Shown here piece after piece: positions 1 through 10,899 of a DNA stretch of 64,000 bases. The DNA comes from Adiantum capillus-veneris (taxonomy: Eukaryota > Streptophyta > Polypodiopsida > Polypodiales > Pteridaceae). The DNA lies in the NCBI GenBank assembly GCA_014529385.2, contig CM043967.1:126827182-126891181 (forward strand). Direction: 5' to 3'. The notes below the pieces were generated by a model. It had not been told where the DNA came from. It did not search any database and saw only the letters and a list, made by a program, of their open reading frames with translations. A program made the position numbers and the translations under genes. The stretch's first letter is position 1; each line of letters begins with the position of its first letter.

Positions 1-407
1 AGCGATCGAGCATTGCGACGATGGTGAAGCGGTTGAGCGCGGCGAAGCGGCGGCTCCTTCTTCTTTGCGGCGAGGAATCCTCCATGAAGCAAGCGTAGAG
101 CGGTGAGTGACACACCATCGCCTTCTTTGAGCTTACTAGTTTAGGCTTGTTGTGTGCTTGGAGCCATTTGTGGCTCGCACACGGTGTATCGGCAAGTTCC
201 TTGCATTGACACGTGCGACATACGCACACAGCCACGTATGTCTGTAGGTGCATTTTTTCAACCACAGCTTGTATTAACTAAAACTCATATACAATCATAA
301 GAAAGCTCAATGAAATATCAAAAATTTTGACATCTTGGGTCGTTGTGGCTTCTTAATGTTTTTTTACGAAATTTTTCTCCTTGACTAACCTTGTCTACGT
401 GTAGTCG
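1..407. other. Gene-free stretch, moderately GC-rich then AT-rich
   Basis: No convincing coding frame. The first ~100 bases are GC-rich and the rest is AT-rich. Nothing here matches the repeats recognised elsewhere in the window by eye. It is probably the edge of an older element or of intergenic DNA. Confidence 0.4.
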
Positions 408-570
408 TGTTAGGGTACCTTGTTGTTCATGCCAATTTTGCACATAGTATTGAGCTATATGTCCATAGGTCCCCTCTATATAGTATTATACACACTTTGA
501 AGGTTTCACTCATTGTGTATCGTCTCTCTGTTCTTCTCTTCCTTTGTCTTCTCAACATGGTATCACAGTG
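408..570 (+). mobile_element. Copia-like short LTR followed by a tRNA-Met-type primer site
   Basis: The segment begins TGTTAGGGTACC and ends CTCAACA, so a 150-bp TG...CA LTR can be drawn at 408-557. It is followed at once by TGGTATCACAG (558-568), close to the plant initiator-tRNA-Met primer site TGGTATCAGAGC. A TATATAGTA stretch near 479 could serve as a TATA element. No second LTR and no coding region follow; the sequence runs into a microsatellite at 741. Probably the 5' end of a decayed Ty1/copia element. TSD not established. Confidence 0.45.
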
Positions 571-739
571 TGGTTGTTTTTTCTTCACAAAAATAAGGCA
601 TTTTTAACCTCCTATAGTGCACGTGCAGAAACAATATGTGGTTCAACAAAATATATTGTTAACAACAATATAGGTGCAGCATTGCTTCTTGCAAATAACA
701 TTAAAAACTTGCATTTGCATGCCCCCTACAAAAGAAGAA

Positions 740-740
<1 letters not shown>

Positions 741-819
<79 letters not shown>

Positions 820-844
820 AGATATATATGTATATATATGTGTG

Positions 845-877
<33 letters not shown>

Positions 878-970
878 TTTTGTGTGTGTGTGTGTATGTA
901 TATATATCTCTATATATATAGAGAGAGAGAGAGAGGGAGAGAGAGGGGGGGGAGGGAGGGAGAGGGAGAG
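741..970. repeat. Compound microsatellite (TA)n-(TG)n-(GA)n
   Basis: A long TA run from 741 grades into interrupted TG repeats (about 841-897), then GA/GGA repeats (about 919-970). The long reading frames over it are low-complexity artefacts. Confidence 0.95.
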
Positions 971-1157
971 GGACAAGACAAGAGACACATCATGTATGCT
1001 CCCAAAGATTGATATATATTGAGGATAAGATGTGTGTGTGTGTGTGAGTGACCAAGTTGGGTAGAGTGATCCATATATAGCTCCAACACCCCCACTCAAA
1101 CAAAGGTCTCTAGCTTTGGATGAAAAAACCCTTAGATAGTACAAGGGAAAAACCCAA

Positions 1158-1180
1158 GCTCCAATACAAATGTAAAATAT
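1158..1180 (-). other. Degenerate primer-binding-site-like sequence, minus strand
   Basis: GCTCCAATACAA followed by TGTAAAATATG resembles the reverse complement of a tRNA-Met primer site (GCTCTGATACCA) abutting an LTR that starts with TG. With about 9 of 12 positions matching, it may be the 5' end of a minus-strand copia remnant cut off by the element that starts at 1231. Confidence 0.25.
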
Positions 1181-1230
1181 GTGAAAGTGCACTGTATATC
1201 TGTATAAAATTATACAAGTGACTAAGACGT

Positions 1231-1405
1231 TGTGAGCGGGATGAAAACACACACAGCGCCTCTATAACGACCCGACACACACTCTTGGGAAGATACACAC
1301 ACACACTATGGGGCACCACTCGGCTTACACAACACACCTGGCCGAGACAGGGAACACACCTCTGGAGTGAGAGGAGAGAGACTATCCACTTGCCCACTCC
1401 ACACA

Positions 1406-1455
<50 letters not shown>

Positions 1456-2278
1456 CTCAGCTCAAAAGAGGAGAAATTCTGATGTTTAGATACAAATTAG
1501 CTTGGGCCGACACCAATGGGGCAAACAGCTCACACAATATGGGTAAAAGATACCAGATACAATCACAAATTGGAGAAGAAGCTTCACTCACCGGAGAAGA
1601 TTACACAGAAAAACAATAGAAAAAGAGTGAGGAATTTGGCAAAATGGACAGCGCCATCGCGTCCGGAATGGCCCAAAACCCCAGTCTGCAATGTCAAAGT
1701 GCTCAAATCCGACCTCGGATGAGCAGTTTACGGCCAAAACAGGCTCCAAAATGAGCAAAAACACACCCGCGGCTGTTCCTCCTCTCTTCTCCACGTTTTT
1801 TCTGGTCTTCTCTCTATTTTTTCAGTTCCCACACTTAGATTTATTACTTGGGAACCCTTGGCCTTTTAGATGACCTCAAACGGACCCCGAACAGGCCAAA
1901 AAATGACCTCGCAGTGCATAGTTGTCACCTTTTTGCATCATTCGCACACCTGGCACTCAGCTTTTTTCCAATAATGCATCTCGCCACCACGTGAAGTGGC
2001 CCCAAAAAGTGGTCCTAATGATGAACTTTCTGCATAACTCTCACCAGAAAACACCCACGTTGTGTCCGTCCTCATCCGCGTGCAAATATTGACCTCGTTC
2101 GCCCTCTTGACGCCACTAGATGCCATCTGACGCACCTGCTGACCTCATGTCGTCGGCCCGAGGATAGCTTCCTCGAGAAGTTTTACACGCTATAAACTCC
2201 TCATTATTGTAGAAAAACACAGTGGTACTGGTAATAGTGAAAATCGATGCACTATGTACACCCTGTCCTACCTGTACA
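1231..2278 (-). repeat. 3' LTR of the gag-only element
   Basis: Direct-repeat partner of 5000-6038, differing by roughly 25 substitutions by eye, mostly C/T or G/A transitions, plus a longer CA microsatellite (about 1408-1451). Bounded by TGTGAGCGGG at 1231 and CCTGTACA at 2278. The GTGGGGCCC stretch just inside (read on the minus strand, about 2280-2295) is a possible polypurine tract. Confidence 0.85.
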
Positions 2279-2441
2279 CATGTGGGCCCCACGTAACCAC
2301 CTGGCTATGGAAATTGGGCAATCCTTTATTTGATGCACCATGCATGTATATGTACATATGCGCAATCCCTTGCTCCAAAAAACTCCTGACATAATTTGCC
2401 CATCCCCTAGCCTGCTAGAGCATTCATGCTCAGCAGCAGCA

Positions 2442-3989
2442 CTAGTAGATGCTCATTCCACCTGGATCAAAAGGCCAAAGGCATATTGCCTGATTCACAA
2501 GAAGAATCATAACACCACACCTACATTTGTCAACAATCAACCAAAATGCACCATAGGCATATCCAACTAACACATCCGCCCTTTTTGGAGTTCCAAAAGC
2601 ATAAATATTGCATGCCACATTCAACCCAACCGATAGAGACAACTCAAGTGACTCATCACCTGGCATCTTGGCTTCAGTAGCCATATCAACAACATGCAAA
2701 TCATGCACCCAAGTAGCTAAAATCATTGTGTGAAGGTAAAGTTGTTGATATCCAAAGCACAAAAGTATCCCCGCAGCACACATATCCCTAGCATAGGCAT
2801 CCACATATCTAAGATTGGACTCATATATGCCAAACCCCTTCTCATCATCATAAGCATACTCATCATCACACATCACTTTATCCACATCATAATCATGGCT
2901 AGAACCACTATCCATAGCTTCTAGCATGGGTTCATCAGTCTCCAAGAATACAGATCCCTGCTCTAAACCACAATCATGCTCATAAATCGGTTCAATCACT
3001 GCACATACATCAAAATATGGCTTCAAAACAGGCTCCACATCCAACAAATCCACAAAATGGCTCTCAACCTTGCCCTCTTCCCTAATTTCCAAGGAACTAG
3101 TATCCAAAGATACGTGCTCATCATCAATAACCTCGACCTCACACTCACACCCAGAATCACAAGGTACACAAGTAGCCAATGCATCCTCTTCAAGACTTTT
3201 CAATCCTGTATCCAAAGCATTACTCACCTCTTTAGGCTCTTCCATAAACCTGTCAACCTGCAAGACCTCTTTACGCTTCACAATAGACCTTGGGAAGAAA
3301 CGAGAAACATCATAGGATAGGCTAGTTTTCACCTGCTTATGCTTAACTTCATCTTCCATGCCAAATCCATCTTGCACATGCATACCTGTACTGATACCAT
3401 GTTCCTCAAGACGCTTAAACTTCCATTCCTTGTGCTTTGCAATGCATATTGCATCCTCAAAAGACTCGGGCCTCTTCAACTCAACCTCGAACCGCAACCA
3501 AGGTGACAAACCATCAACAAAAGAACTTTTCTTCAATGAACAAGGGGGGGTCTCATCCTTAAGAGCAACACACCAACGAGTCCATAAATCTGTAAAACCG
3601 TGTACATAGGCATCAACATCTTGACAAGAACCTTGCTTAAAAGCATTGAGCTCATTCCATACTGCATTTGCATCTTCAAAAACTTGGAAACGCTCTAAAA
3701 AAGCTTCTATAAACTTGTCAAGACTCAAACCATAAGAAGAAGCCATTGCTTCTTTAGCTTCCAAATCCATGAACCAAACACGGGCCTCATCTTTCAAAAG
3801 TAATCCAAATAGCCTCAAAATCTTGTCCTCATCACACATATTGTTGCTTATGCATGCCACCTCGACTTGCTCCAGAAAGTCTTCCGCATCTTCACCACTT
3901 CTTCCATGAAATTTCGGATAAGAGAAAGCCATGGCTACCCAAGCTACTATGCTTTGAGAACCCCTTTGAACACACATGCAAGAACCCAA
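2442..3989 (-). CDS. Retrotransposon gag-like protein (515 codons), ORF intact
   Basis: The longest uninterrupted ORF in the window. Residues about 20-190 look like a Ty3/gypsy gag (capsid) domain: a MAFSYPKFHG start, then DAEDFLEQVE, KDEARVWF, FIEAFLERFQ, and the run from DVDAYVHGF to LSPWLRFEVE. The second Met (ATG at 3932) opens directly on the domain and is the more likely start. The remaining ~320 residues are acidic and not recognised; they include clustered Asp/Glu and two Cys-rich stretches. The ORF ends shortly after FDPGG. No CCHC zinc knuckle, DTG/DSG protease motif or RT motif is visible. Gag would form the virus-like particle that packages element RNA. An intact 1.5-kb frame beside ~2.5% divergent LTRs suggests fairly recent activity or constraint. 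Confidence 0.8.
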   Translation of the reverse strand: MGSCMCVQRGSQSIVAWVAMAFSYPKFHGRSGEDAEDFLEQVEVACISNNMCDEDKILRLFGLLLKDEARVWFMDLEAKEAMASSYGLSLDKFIEAFLERFQVFEDANAVWNELNAFKQGSCQDVDAYVHGFTDLWTRWCVALKDETPPCSLKKSSFVDGLSPWLRFEVELKRPESFEDAICIAKHKEWKFKRLEEHGISTGMHVQDGFGMEDEVKHKQVKTSLSYDVSRFFPRSIVKRKEVLQVDRFMEEPKEVSNALDTGLKSLEEDALATCVPCDSGCECEVEVIDDEHVSLDTSSLEIREEGKVESHFVDLLDVEPVLKPYFDVCAVIEPIYEHDCGLEQGSVFLETDEPMLEAMDSGSSHDYDVDKVMCDDEYAYDDEKGFGIYESNLRYVDAYARDMCAAGILLCFGYQQLYLHTMILATWVHDLHVVDMATEAKMPGDESLELSLSVGLNVACNIYAFGTPKRADVLVGYAYGAFWLIVDKCRCGVMILLVNQAICLWPFDPGGMSIY

Positions 3990-4979
3990 AACTTTTCACT
4001 ATCCAATCCCCAAAAACTTCAATGGAGCTCAGCTTTAGATAAGGACAAACACATGCACATCAAATGAGTTTTCATAGTTAATCATCGGAATGACAACAGG
4101 CAAAGGACATTCCAGGATCTCTCTCAATCTTCTTGGCCCAAACATAAAGACTATGCGCTGCTGGAAAAAGATCTTCCTGGACACATGAACATTAATCTGA
4201 ATTCTTTGAGTTAAATGAAAAGGAGTGAACCGAGGGCCATTTTGATCATCCATTAAAGCCAACCATGAAGCTCCCAAGAAGGCACACCTGACTCAACCTC
4301 TGATTTTGCCAAAATTTCAGCAGCATAACAGCATAAATGGCTCAAAATACCAAAAAACCAGCCATCATAACTTGGGAAAATTTCGACAGAGTTTTCCCAG
4401 AAGTAGAGCAGTAGGAACCCAAAATATAGACTGTCTATGTATGCATAAACTGTCAACAATAGAACCCGAGCATCAAGTAGGACTCACTAGTACATAGCCT
4501 ATGGCGAGGTCACAAAAAGGGTGCTCCAGCTACCTGTATCACCGAAAGGATCTCTACATTTGAGAATCCCCCATCTCAATAAAAACCTCACGCTATCGAC
4601 CCTCACACGAAGGCTAATGCAAATCGCGTATAGTCAAGTCTCAGAAATGACTATCTTCCAGACCAAGTATCAGAAATGGCTGGGACTACCAAATAAAACC
4701 ATATATGGCTCCACAAAGGCATACCATGACAGTTTCCACAAGTAACGTACAATCCAACAGACAATGCGCTCAAACAGGCGCCAAGTGATGCATACCCACA
4801 ACAACTGCAAGTGACACCAAAGCTAGTATATCACTGTACTCCAGCTACTTGTACCTGTGTGAATCACCTGTACCTGTACCTATCCCTGTAACCTGTAACC
4901 TGTAACCTGTAACTCGTAATCTGCAACCTGTAACCCCGAAGCTCGAAGCTCGAAGCAGAAGGTACTCGAAGAAGATCCT
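3990..4979 (-). other. 5' leader of the gag-only element
   Basis: About 1 kb between the primer site and the gag start on the minus strand, with no sizeable ORF continuing gag. It contains a short heptamer array at 4886-4929. Likely untranslated leader and packaging region. Confidence 0.5.
4886..4929. repeat. Short CTGTAAC heptamer array in the leader
   Basis: Four tandem CTGTAAC units, then degenerate ones (CTGTAACTCG, CTGCAACCTGTAACC), preceded by ACCTGT hexamers and followed by CGAAGCT repeats. It resembles a telomere-like heptamer in length but not in sequence. It lies near the primer site of the gag-only element. Confidence 0.7.
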
Positions 4980-4999
4980 CCGTGGGGGCGCCAAAAGAA
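4980..4999 (-). promoter_or_regulatory. Primer-binding site of the gag-only element
   Basis: On the minus strand, the sequence after the 5' LTR end reads TTCTTT then TGGCGCCCCCACGG. TGGCGCC is the start of a primer site common in plant gypsy elements. It sits six bases inside the right-hand LTR. Confidence 0.6.
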
Positions 5000-5176
5000 T
5001 GTGAGCGGGATGAAAACACACACAGCGTCTCTATAACGACCCGACACACACTCTTGGGAAGATACACACACACGCTATGGGGCACCACTCGGCTTACACA
5101 ACACACCTGGCCGAGACAGGGAACACACCTCTGGAGTGAGAGGAGAGAGACTATCCACTTGTCCACTCCACACAGA

Positions 5177-5214
<38 letters not shown>

Positions 5215-6038
5215 CTCAGCTCAAAAGAGGAGAACTTCTGATGTTTAGATACAAATTATCTTGGGCCAACACCAATGGGGCAAACAGCTCACACAATATG
5301 GGTAAAAGATACCAGATACAATCACAAATTGGAGAAGAAGCTTCACTCACTGGAGAAGATTACACAGAAAAACAGCAGAAAAAGAGTGAGGAATTTGGCA
5401 AAATGGATAGCGCCATCGCGTCCGGAACGGCCCAAAACCCCAGTCTACAATGTCAAAGTGCTCAAATCCGACCTCAGATGAGCAGTTTACGGCCAAAACA
5501 GGCTCCAAAATGAGCAAAAACACACCTGCGGTTGTTCCTCCTCTCTTCTCCACGTTTTTTCTGGTCTTCTCTTTGTTTTTTCAGTTCCCACACTTAGATT
5601 TATTACTTGGGAACCCTTGGCCTTTTAGATGACCTCAAACGGACCCCGAACAGGCCAAAAAATGACCTCGCAGTGCATAGTTGTCACCTTTTTGCATCAT
5701 TCGCACACCTGGCACTCAGCTTTTTTCCAATAATGCATCTCGCCACCACGTGAAGTGGCCCCAAAAAGTGGTCCTAATGATGACCTTTCTGCATAACTCT
5801 CACCAGAAAACACCCACGTTGTGTCCGTCCTCATCCGCGTGCAAATATTGACCTCGTTCGCCCTCTTGACGCCACTAGATGCCATCTGACGCACCTGCTG
5901 ACCTCATGTCGTCGGCCCGCGGATAGCTTCCTTGAGAAGTTTTAGGCGCTATAAACTCCTCATTATTGTAGAAAAAACATACTGGTACTGGTAATAGTGA
6001 AAATCGATGCACTATGTACACCCTGTCCTACCTGTACA
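5000..6038 (-). repeat. 5' LTR of the gag-only element
   Basis: Copy of 1231-2278, bounded by TGTGAGCGGG at 5000 and CCTGTACA at 6038. It contains a CA microsatellite at about 5175-5210. The neighbouring LTR fragment (6039-7750) starts at the very next base. Confidence 0.85.
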
Positions 6039-7750
6039 GTTTATTTGAAGGAATAAAAGATTATGCATATATATATTTTTTAATGAGGGTGGGTCTCTCT
6101 TGTCCTTTGAGTCACATGGATGTGGGCTCAAGGGAAGAGAATTATTGAGGATGAAAGGAGAGAGGATTGAGTGAATAATTTGGGAGTGCCTACTCTAGTA
6201 GAGGGTGCATTTTACAATAAGGTTAGTGGTTAGTAGTTAGTAATTATCACTACAAAATATTTACAAAATCATTCACCAAATGGTGAGATATATGATGGGA
6301 AAAGTTAGAGAAGGGATGAGCTTGTAAAGAGAGGTTGAAGCTTTGGAGAAGTTGACATTCACCTCTTTACAACACCGGTAGAAGAAGCGGTCAGCATGGC
6401 GAAGTAGCGCGTGTTGATGAAGCTATGTTATCTTCAAACCTTGGAAAATTCATGATAAATCCTTCATTTGCAGAGGTTATCCTTGGATTTTTGCTGATTT
6501 TTTGAAGTTCTTTACAAAGTTGAAGAGAGTATGGTAATATGGACATATATGTAGAGAGAAAGGGGGACACATAGGGTGTAGAAATGGAGGATGAAGGCTA
6601 TGGAGGTGTGAGAGATGTGGAAATGGTGAAGAGGGTGAATTAGGACATGGGAGTTGCAGGTTTGGGAGTGGGAAGGAGAGGGAGGAGTGTGTGTGAAAGA
6701 GGAAAATGATAAAGTGGAAGAGAGAGTGTGGCTGCATAGCATGGGCAAACTGGGGTCCACCAATAAAATCATAGCTCAGAGCTCGTAGCTCAAAAAAATA
6801 TGAAAACATTTGAGGTGAAAGTTTAGCTCACGAGCTACAACTTTTGTTTGTATCACCTTTTCAAATTCGGGGAGCATGTGATCTTTAAAAATTCAGCAAA
6901 ACCGACTGTTTTTTCCACTCCACAAGGTCCTTGTGAGGTCCTTCTGTGGATGATTCTTTTGAATAACTCCAAGAGTGAGCTCTCCATGGTGCATGCATGC
7001 ATGCCACATACCCTTGACCTTATTTGGTAGGTCTATAATTGAAGATATTATTGAGATCGTGATATAAGTGAATAGTACAACTAAGAAAATCAAATATTGA
7101 GGGGTCTAAAAAAATATGTACATGTCAAATATAAATAATATAGGTGGGAAAAATATAAAGGGGTCAAAATAAATCTCTCTCATTATAAGTCTACCATAAA
7201 AAGATGAATATTTTTTGTGGTCTAATTTATGAGAGTAATAGAGAATAGATGTAGGAAGGAAAAAATCACAATAGTGGAAAAATATACACATAAATAGAAC
7301 TAGTTTTTTTGGATTTTTGTTGGGATGGAGTTACACCAAAAATAAGACAAGCTTGCATGAAATTTTTTTATAAGGAATAAAGAGTATGCAAAATGGTAAG
7401 AAAAAATATGGTAATGGTGAGTCAATGTACATAGCATAAATAACACATACCTAAGTATAAATATTTAAATAAATATCAAAATAATGATGAAAAATCGTTT
7501 TATTTAGGCCCTATATACAATAAAATATTTACACACAAATGGGCCATAATATACTTATTTTTTTTATTTTTTTGGCTCAACTAGCCAAGTGACTAGCTAA
7601 TTGAGGGTTTTTAAGAAGATATGGGAAAAGTCCCCTAACTCACACATGCCTATGTACAGTGAAATGGTAGGGATAACCAAAATGTTTGAGTGATTTGATA
7701 GCGTGAGGTAGCTTACTATGGCAATTATGGAAAGCCGAAAAACGGCTATC
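6039..7750 (-). mobile_element. LTR (U3) fragment of the 55-61 kb gypsy family, inverted
   Basis: Read on the minus strand, 7750 to 6039 aligns along its whole length with 59,573-61,279. Shared landmarks are the GCCGTTTTTCGGC start, the pyrimidine-rich CACACTCC / CATTTCCACATC block and the final CTTCAAATAAAC. The fragment stops exactly where the gag-only element's LTR ends, upstream of the TATA box seen in the plus copy, so only U3 remains. The sequence beyond 7750 does not match the interior of the plus copy, so 7750 is probably the outer edge of the LTR. Frames on both strands here are not genes. Confidence 0.8.
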
Positions 7751-7784
7751 CACCATATGACTTGGTTGTTGATGGTCTAGGAAA

Positions 7785-8660
7785 GCCGCTCGTGAAGTTT
7801 GGTGGCAAACGGACATCCGGTTTGGCCGTGAGATCCAGTTGATGCTTTGGGTGTCTGATGCCGTTTCTGAAGCTTAGTCCCGGTTCGGGTCGCCTTATAG
7901 CCATGTGGCCTACCCATGAGTTTTGGTAGCATTTGGGTGACTTTCCACCGATTTACCACTTCGTGGCCTCTTGCAGGGCTCTACAAGTTAGGGTTTTTCC
8001 TAATGGTTTTTTGCCGCCTTTGTGCATTCAAGAGTGGTCTCCTATGCTAGGGTAAACCCCCTATGAAGCCTTATTGCTATTGGCTTAGCCGTTAGGTGGC
8101 TAACTCCACCTGTAGGTCTCTACTGCCCGTTCCCCGTGTGAACCCCACACTAGTTTTCGCGACAAAACATCAAACATACGTGAAAAGCTCAAGGTGGTGA
8201 GCCTACCTCTCATATCTGGAGCTTGTCGGGTGGTCGTGCGCGTTGTAGAAGCAGCTGGGAGTCCGGTTCGTTCTAGGTGGCAAGAGCTCTCTCTCAAGAA
8301 GGGAATAGTAGAAATGAGCTCTAAGTGAAGTGAAAAAATCTTATAATGGGGGTCCTCGAACCACTTTCTATGAAATTTGACATGTGCGCCCAACTTCTTA
8401 CGAGATGGGGTTTAGGCTCGAAAAGTTCTTGATTTGGACTCCGTTTGCCCAGTTTTCGAAAAATTTGACGTTTTGGTCAAAATCTAGCCAAAACACGCCT
8501 TCCGCTCCATTCACATAATTGCACCCCCATTGTACCATAGGTTGTCCTATAGTCATTGATTATCCCCATATTTTTTGTTTTCCATTACGACCGTATTTCA
8601 CTTGCTTTTGGTATTTTTGAAGTTTTTCTGCTGATAATTAGTAAAATTCAAAAGAAAATA
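7785..8660 (-). repeat. LTR-like block, diverged copy of 42,420-43,335
   Basis: Same-orientation similarity to 42,420-43,335. Shared blocks include GAAGTTTGGTGGCAAAC, TGGCCGTGAGA, GAGCCTACC, TTTGGACTCCGTTT and CATTACGAC. A TATA box on the minus strand at 8793-8809 would make this the R-U5 part of a minus-strand LTR. Exact ends were not found. It has no credible coding potential. Confidence 0.6.
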
Positions 8661-8792
8661 GCAAAATAAACCCAGAAAATCCTCAAAAATCACAGTAACT
8701 CAAAAACATCACCGCAAAACACTATGTACACTCACATGTAATTTTTATGGCTGGATTTCTCCGTTTTACCAATATTTTGCCCAAAAAATGGC

Positions 8793-8809
8793 TATTTTTA
8801 TATATATAC
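8793..8809 (-). promoter_or_regulatory. TATA box of a minus-strand LTR
   Basis: The minus strand reads TATATATAAAAATAG, followed downstream (leftwards) by the block shared with 42.4-43.3 kb. The position suits an LTR promoter with its transcript starting near 8,770. Confidence 0.4.
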
Positions 8810-9247
8810 ACACACCTAGGGGCGTGATTTGGTGTTTGGCTCCCCTTACTTGTAGATTCGTACTGTATAAGGGCATATGTACTTAGGTTAGTCCATAAAG
8901 TTTTGCAATCAAACGAAAACCCTTCAAAATAGTCGAAAAACATGCCCTTTTTTGCTCCTTTCACCTTCATTGGATCCGCATTGAGAATGCCTTCCCCCTT
9001 CTAGTCGGAGTCCTCCTGGACGACAAGGTATCACCTTGGGGTATGTGTACTGCATGGGTTAAAAATTGTGCTAATGCGCGGCCTTGTAATGTAGCTCTAT
9101 TTGATGCATACTCAGTCAATGCATGGAAAAATCAATGCTGTGCGAGAGGAGGGAATAAGCAAGATGCTTATTGGCATTCAACGTTGAGGTTTCCTGTTTG
9201 TTGTTGATTTGGTTGTCGAATTTTCTTTGCAAGTAAGAGTTGTAACT
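8810..9247. other. Gene-free stretch before the chromovirus-like remnant
   Basis: No coding signal. It may be U3 of the LTR-like block to the left or the missing integrase end of the element to the right, both unrecognisable. Confidence 0.35.
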
Positions 9248-10049
9248 CTACAGCTCTTTGTTAGTAACACATAGCCTATTTCCATAGAGAAGATGATCAT
9301 CTTGTAAGGTAAATGGTTCTTCCTTCTTCCCTAGTGCAAGGTCTGAAATCAAATGTTTAAAATCAGGATTGATAGCATACTCATCTATCATAGAAGATAG
9401 ATAATTGTGAGTTGCTATGGATACCGCATTCACTCTCAGATATCTTGAGAGTGCATCAACTACTTGATTGTGCTTGCCAGTAATGTGAGCAATATGAAAA
9501 TGGAATTGTAAAAGGAAAAATTCCCACCTCATTTGCTTGTCGAAGAGCTTGGTCTATGTCATGAAGTACTTAAGGCATTGGTGATCCATTTGCAGAATGA
9601 AAGGAGTCCCCAATAAATAGTGCTTCCACAAGTCTAGAGCATGTAGAACTACTAAGAGTTCCTTCTCGTACATATATACCTAGAGCTTTCTCAACAGGGT
9701 CGAGCCTTTGAATTTCATAGGCTATGGCGTGCCCTTCTTGGATCAAAACAGCTCCAAGACAGTCACCATAGGCGGCACATTGGACCTCAAATGGCTTTGA
9801 GAGATCTGATACTGTAAGCATAGGTTGAGAGATAAGCTTCTCTTTAAGCTTTTCAAAAGCATTGTTATCCTTGGTGGACCATATATACTTAACATTTTTC
9901 TTTGTTATGGCATGTAATGGTCCCGCGGTCTGTGAGAATTTTTCTATGAAGCATCTATAGTATGCACACATACCTATAAAGCTTCTTAGTTCATGCAAAT
10001 TCCTTGGATTAGTCCATCCTTTTATTACCTCTAACTTTGATGGATTCAT
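9248..10049 (-). pseudogene. RT thumb / RNase H / start of integrase, gypsy
   Basis: 10,049-9,570 opens with NPSKLEVIKGWTNPRN and RSFIGMCAYYRCFIEKFS, the RT connection, then FEVQCAAYGDCLGAVLIQEG, the start of the gypsy RNase H where the first catalytic Asp is expected; here the usual DAS reads AAY. The frame then degenerates. 9,532-9,248 resumes with FHIAHITGKHNQVVDALSR, the end of RNase H, and a spacer typical of the region before the integrase zinc finger (HLLYGNRLCV). No HHCC or DDE core follows. Dead copy. Confidence 0.8.
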
Positions 10050-10592
10050 TTGGATGCCATCTTGAGAGATAATGTAACCTAAATACTGAATCTCTTGTAA
10101 GAAAAAATCACTTTTTTTTCCGATGCATATAAAGTTTATTCTCTCGTAAAACTTGAAATATTACCTGGAGGTGTTGCTTGTGTTTGTCTAATGAATTAGA
10201 GTAGATGATTATATCATCAAAGAACACTCTAGTAAAGCTTCAGTGAGGCCTGAATAGCTTATCCATCAAGCGATTGAATGTGGCTAGTGCATTGGTCAAA
10301 CCAAAGGGATGACAATGTACGCGTAAAGACCAAACGTAGTGCGAAATGCAATCTTTACAATGTCTTGATCAACTATCCTTATTTGATAATAGCTACTTCT
10401 TAGGTCAATCCTATTGAAGTAGGTCAACCCTTGTAGCTTATCAAATAGGTCTTCTACCCGTGGAATGGGAAACCTATTCTTGATAGTGATCCTATTTAGT
10501 GCTATATAGTTTACACACATATGATATGTGCCATCTTTCTTTTGCACTAATAAAATTGGCAAGAAAAATGGTGATGAGCTAGCCCTACCCAT
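10050..10592 (-). pseudogene. Reverse transcriptase core, gypsy, frameshifted
   Basis: 10,592-10,296 encodes the RT fingers/palm: ILLVQKKDGTYHMCVNYIAL, NRFPIPRVEDLFDKLQG and FNRIDLRSSYYQIRI. The frame breaks near 10,296. The catalytic box is still readable at about 10,210-10,240 as VFFDDIIIYS, and the following leucine-rich block runs into the frame at 10,049. At least one frameshift plus stops separate the pieces. Confidence 0.8.
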
Positions 10593-10899
10593 GCCTTCCT
10601 CAACTAGCTCATGCTCTTGCTACATAATCTCCTCTTGTTGAGCTTGAGAAACTCGATAAGGAGATTTATTAGGTGGTGAGATTCCTGGAAGAAGCTCAAT
10701 TGCATGATTGTCGTCCCCTTGCTAGGAGGTAGCTCACAAGGGATGTCGTCAATAAAAACATCTTGGAATCCATTCAGGAAATTGGATAGCTCTCATTCCT
10801 TTTGATTCCCTATATCTTCTTTTGCTAAAACATTAAGTTCATTTTGAGAGTCTTTAACAAAAATCATGTACACAAAAATAGAGCTCTTTATTGACTTAT

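Larger units (their letters stand above)
1231..6038 (-). mobile_element. Non-autonomous gag-only LTR retrotransposon (TR-GAG-like), two LTRs
   Basis: Two near-identical ~1,040-bp direct repeats (1231-2278 and 5000-6038) flank a 2.7-kb interior with one long minus-strand ORF, a gag-like protein and no protease, RT or integrase. In element orientation the LTRs begin TGTACAGG and end GCTCACA. A TGGCGCC-type primer site lies just inside the 5' (right-hand) LTR. This matches the TR-GAG class of non-autonomous plant LTR elements, which rely on enzymes from related gypsy elements. The flanks GACGT (1226-1230) and GTTTA (6039-6043) do not match as a target-site duplication, so the element or its flanks have been rearranged. 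Confidence 0.85.

Noticed and set aside
544-1252. Several 60-180-codon frames over the TA/TG/GA microsatellite on both strands
   Set aside because: Their translations are dinucleotide-encoded runs ([18 protein letters not shown]). No real protein.
1285-1794. Open frames inside the LTRs, repeated at 4,982-5,553
   Set aside because: They are conserved between the two LTR copies only because the LTRs are duplicates. No domain, and frames overlap on both strands.
2730-3609. Plus-strand frames opposite the gag ORF
   Set aside because: Antisense shadows of the intact minus-strand gag frame.
4886-4929. Interstitial telomere repeat
   Set aside because: The unit is CTGTAAC, not the plant CCCTAAA, and it is very short.
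6477-6809. Pro/His/Phe-rich minus frame, mirrored at 60,563-60,844
   Set aside because: Lies in U3 of the Tat-family LTR. Both copies are pyrimidine-rich LTR sequence, and frame preservation is explained by low complexity.
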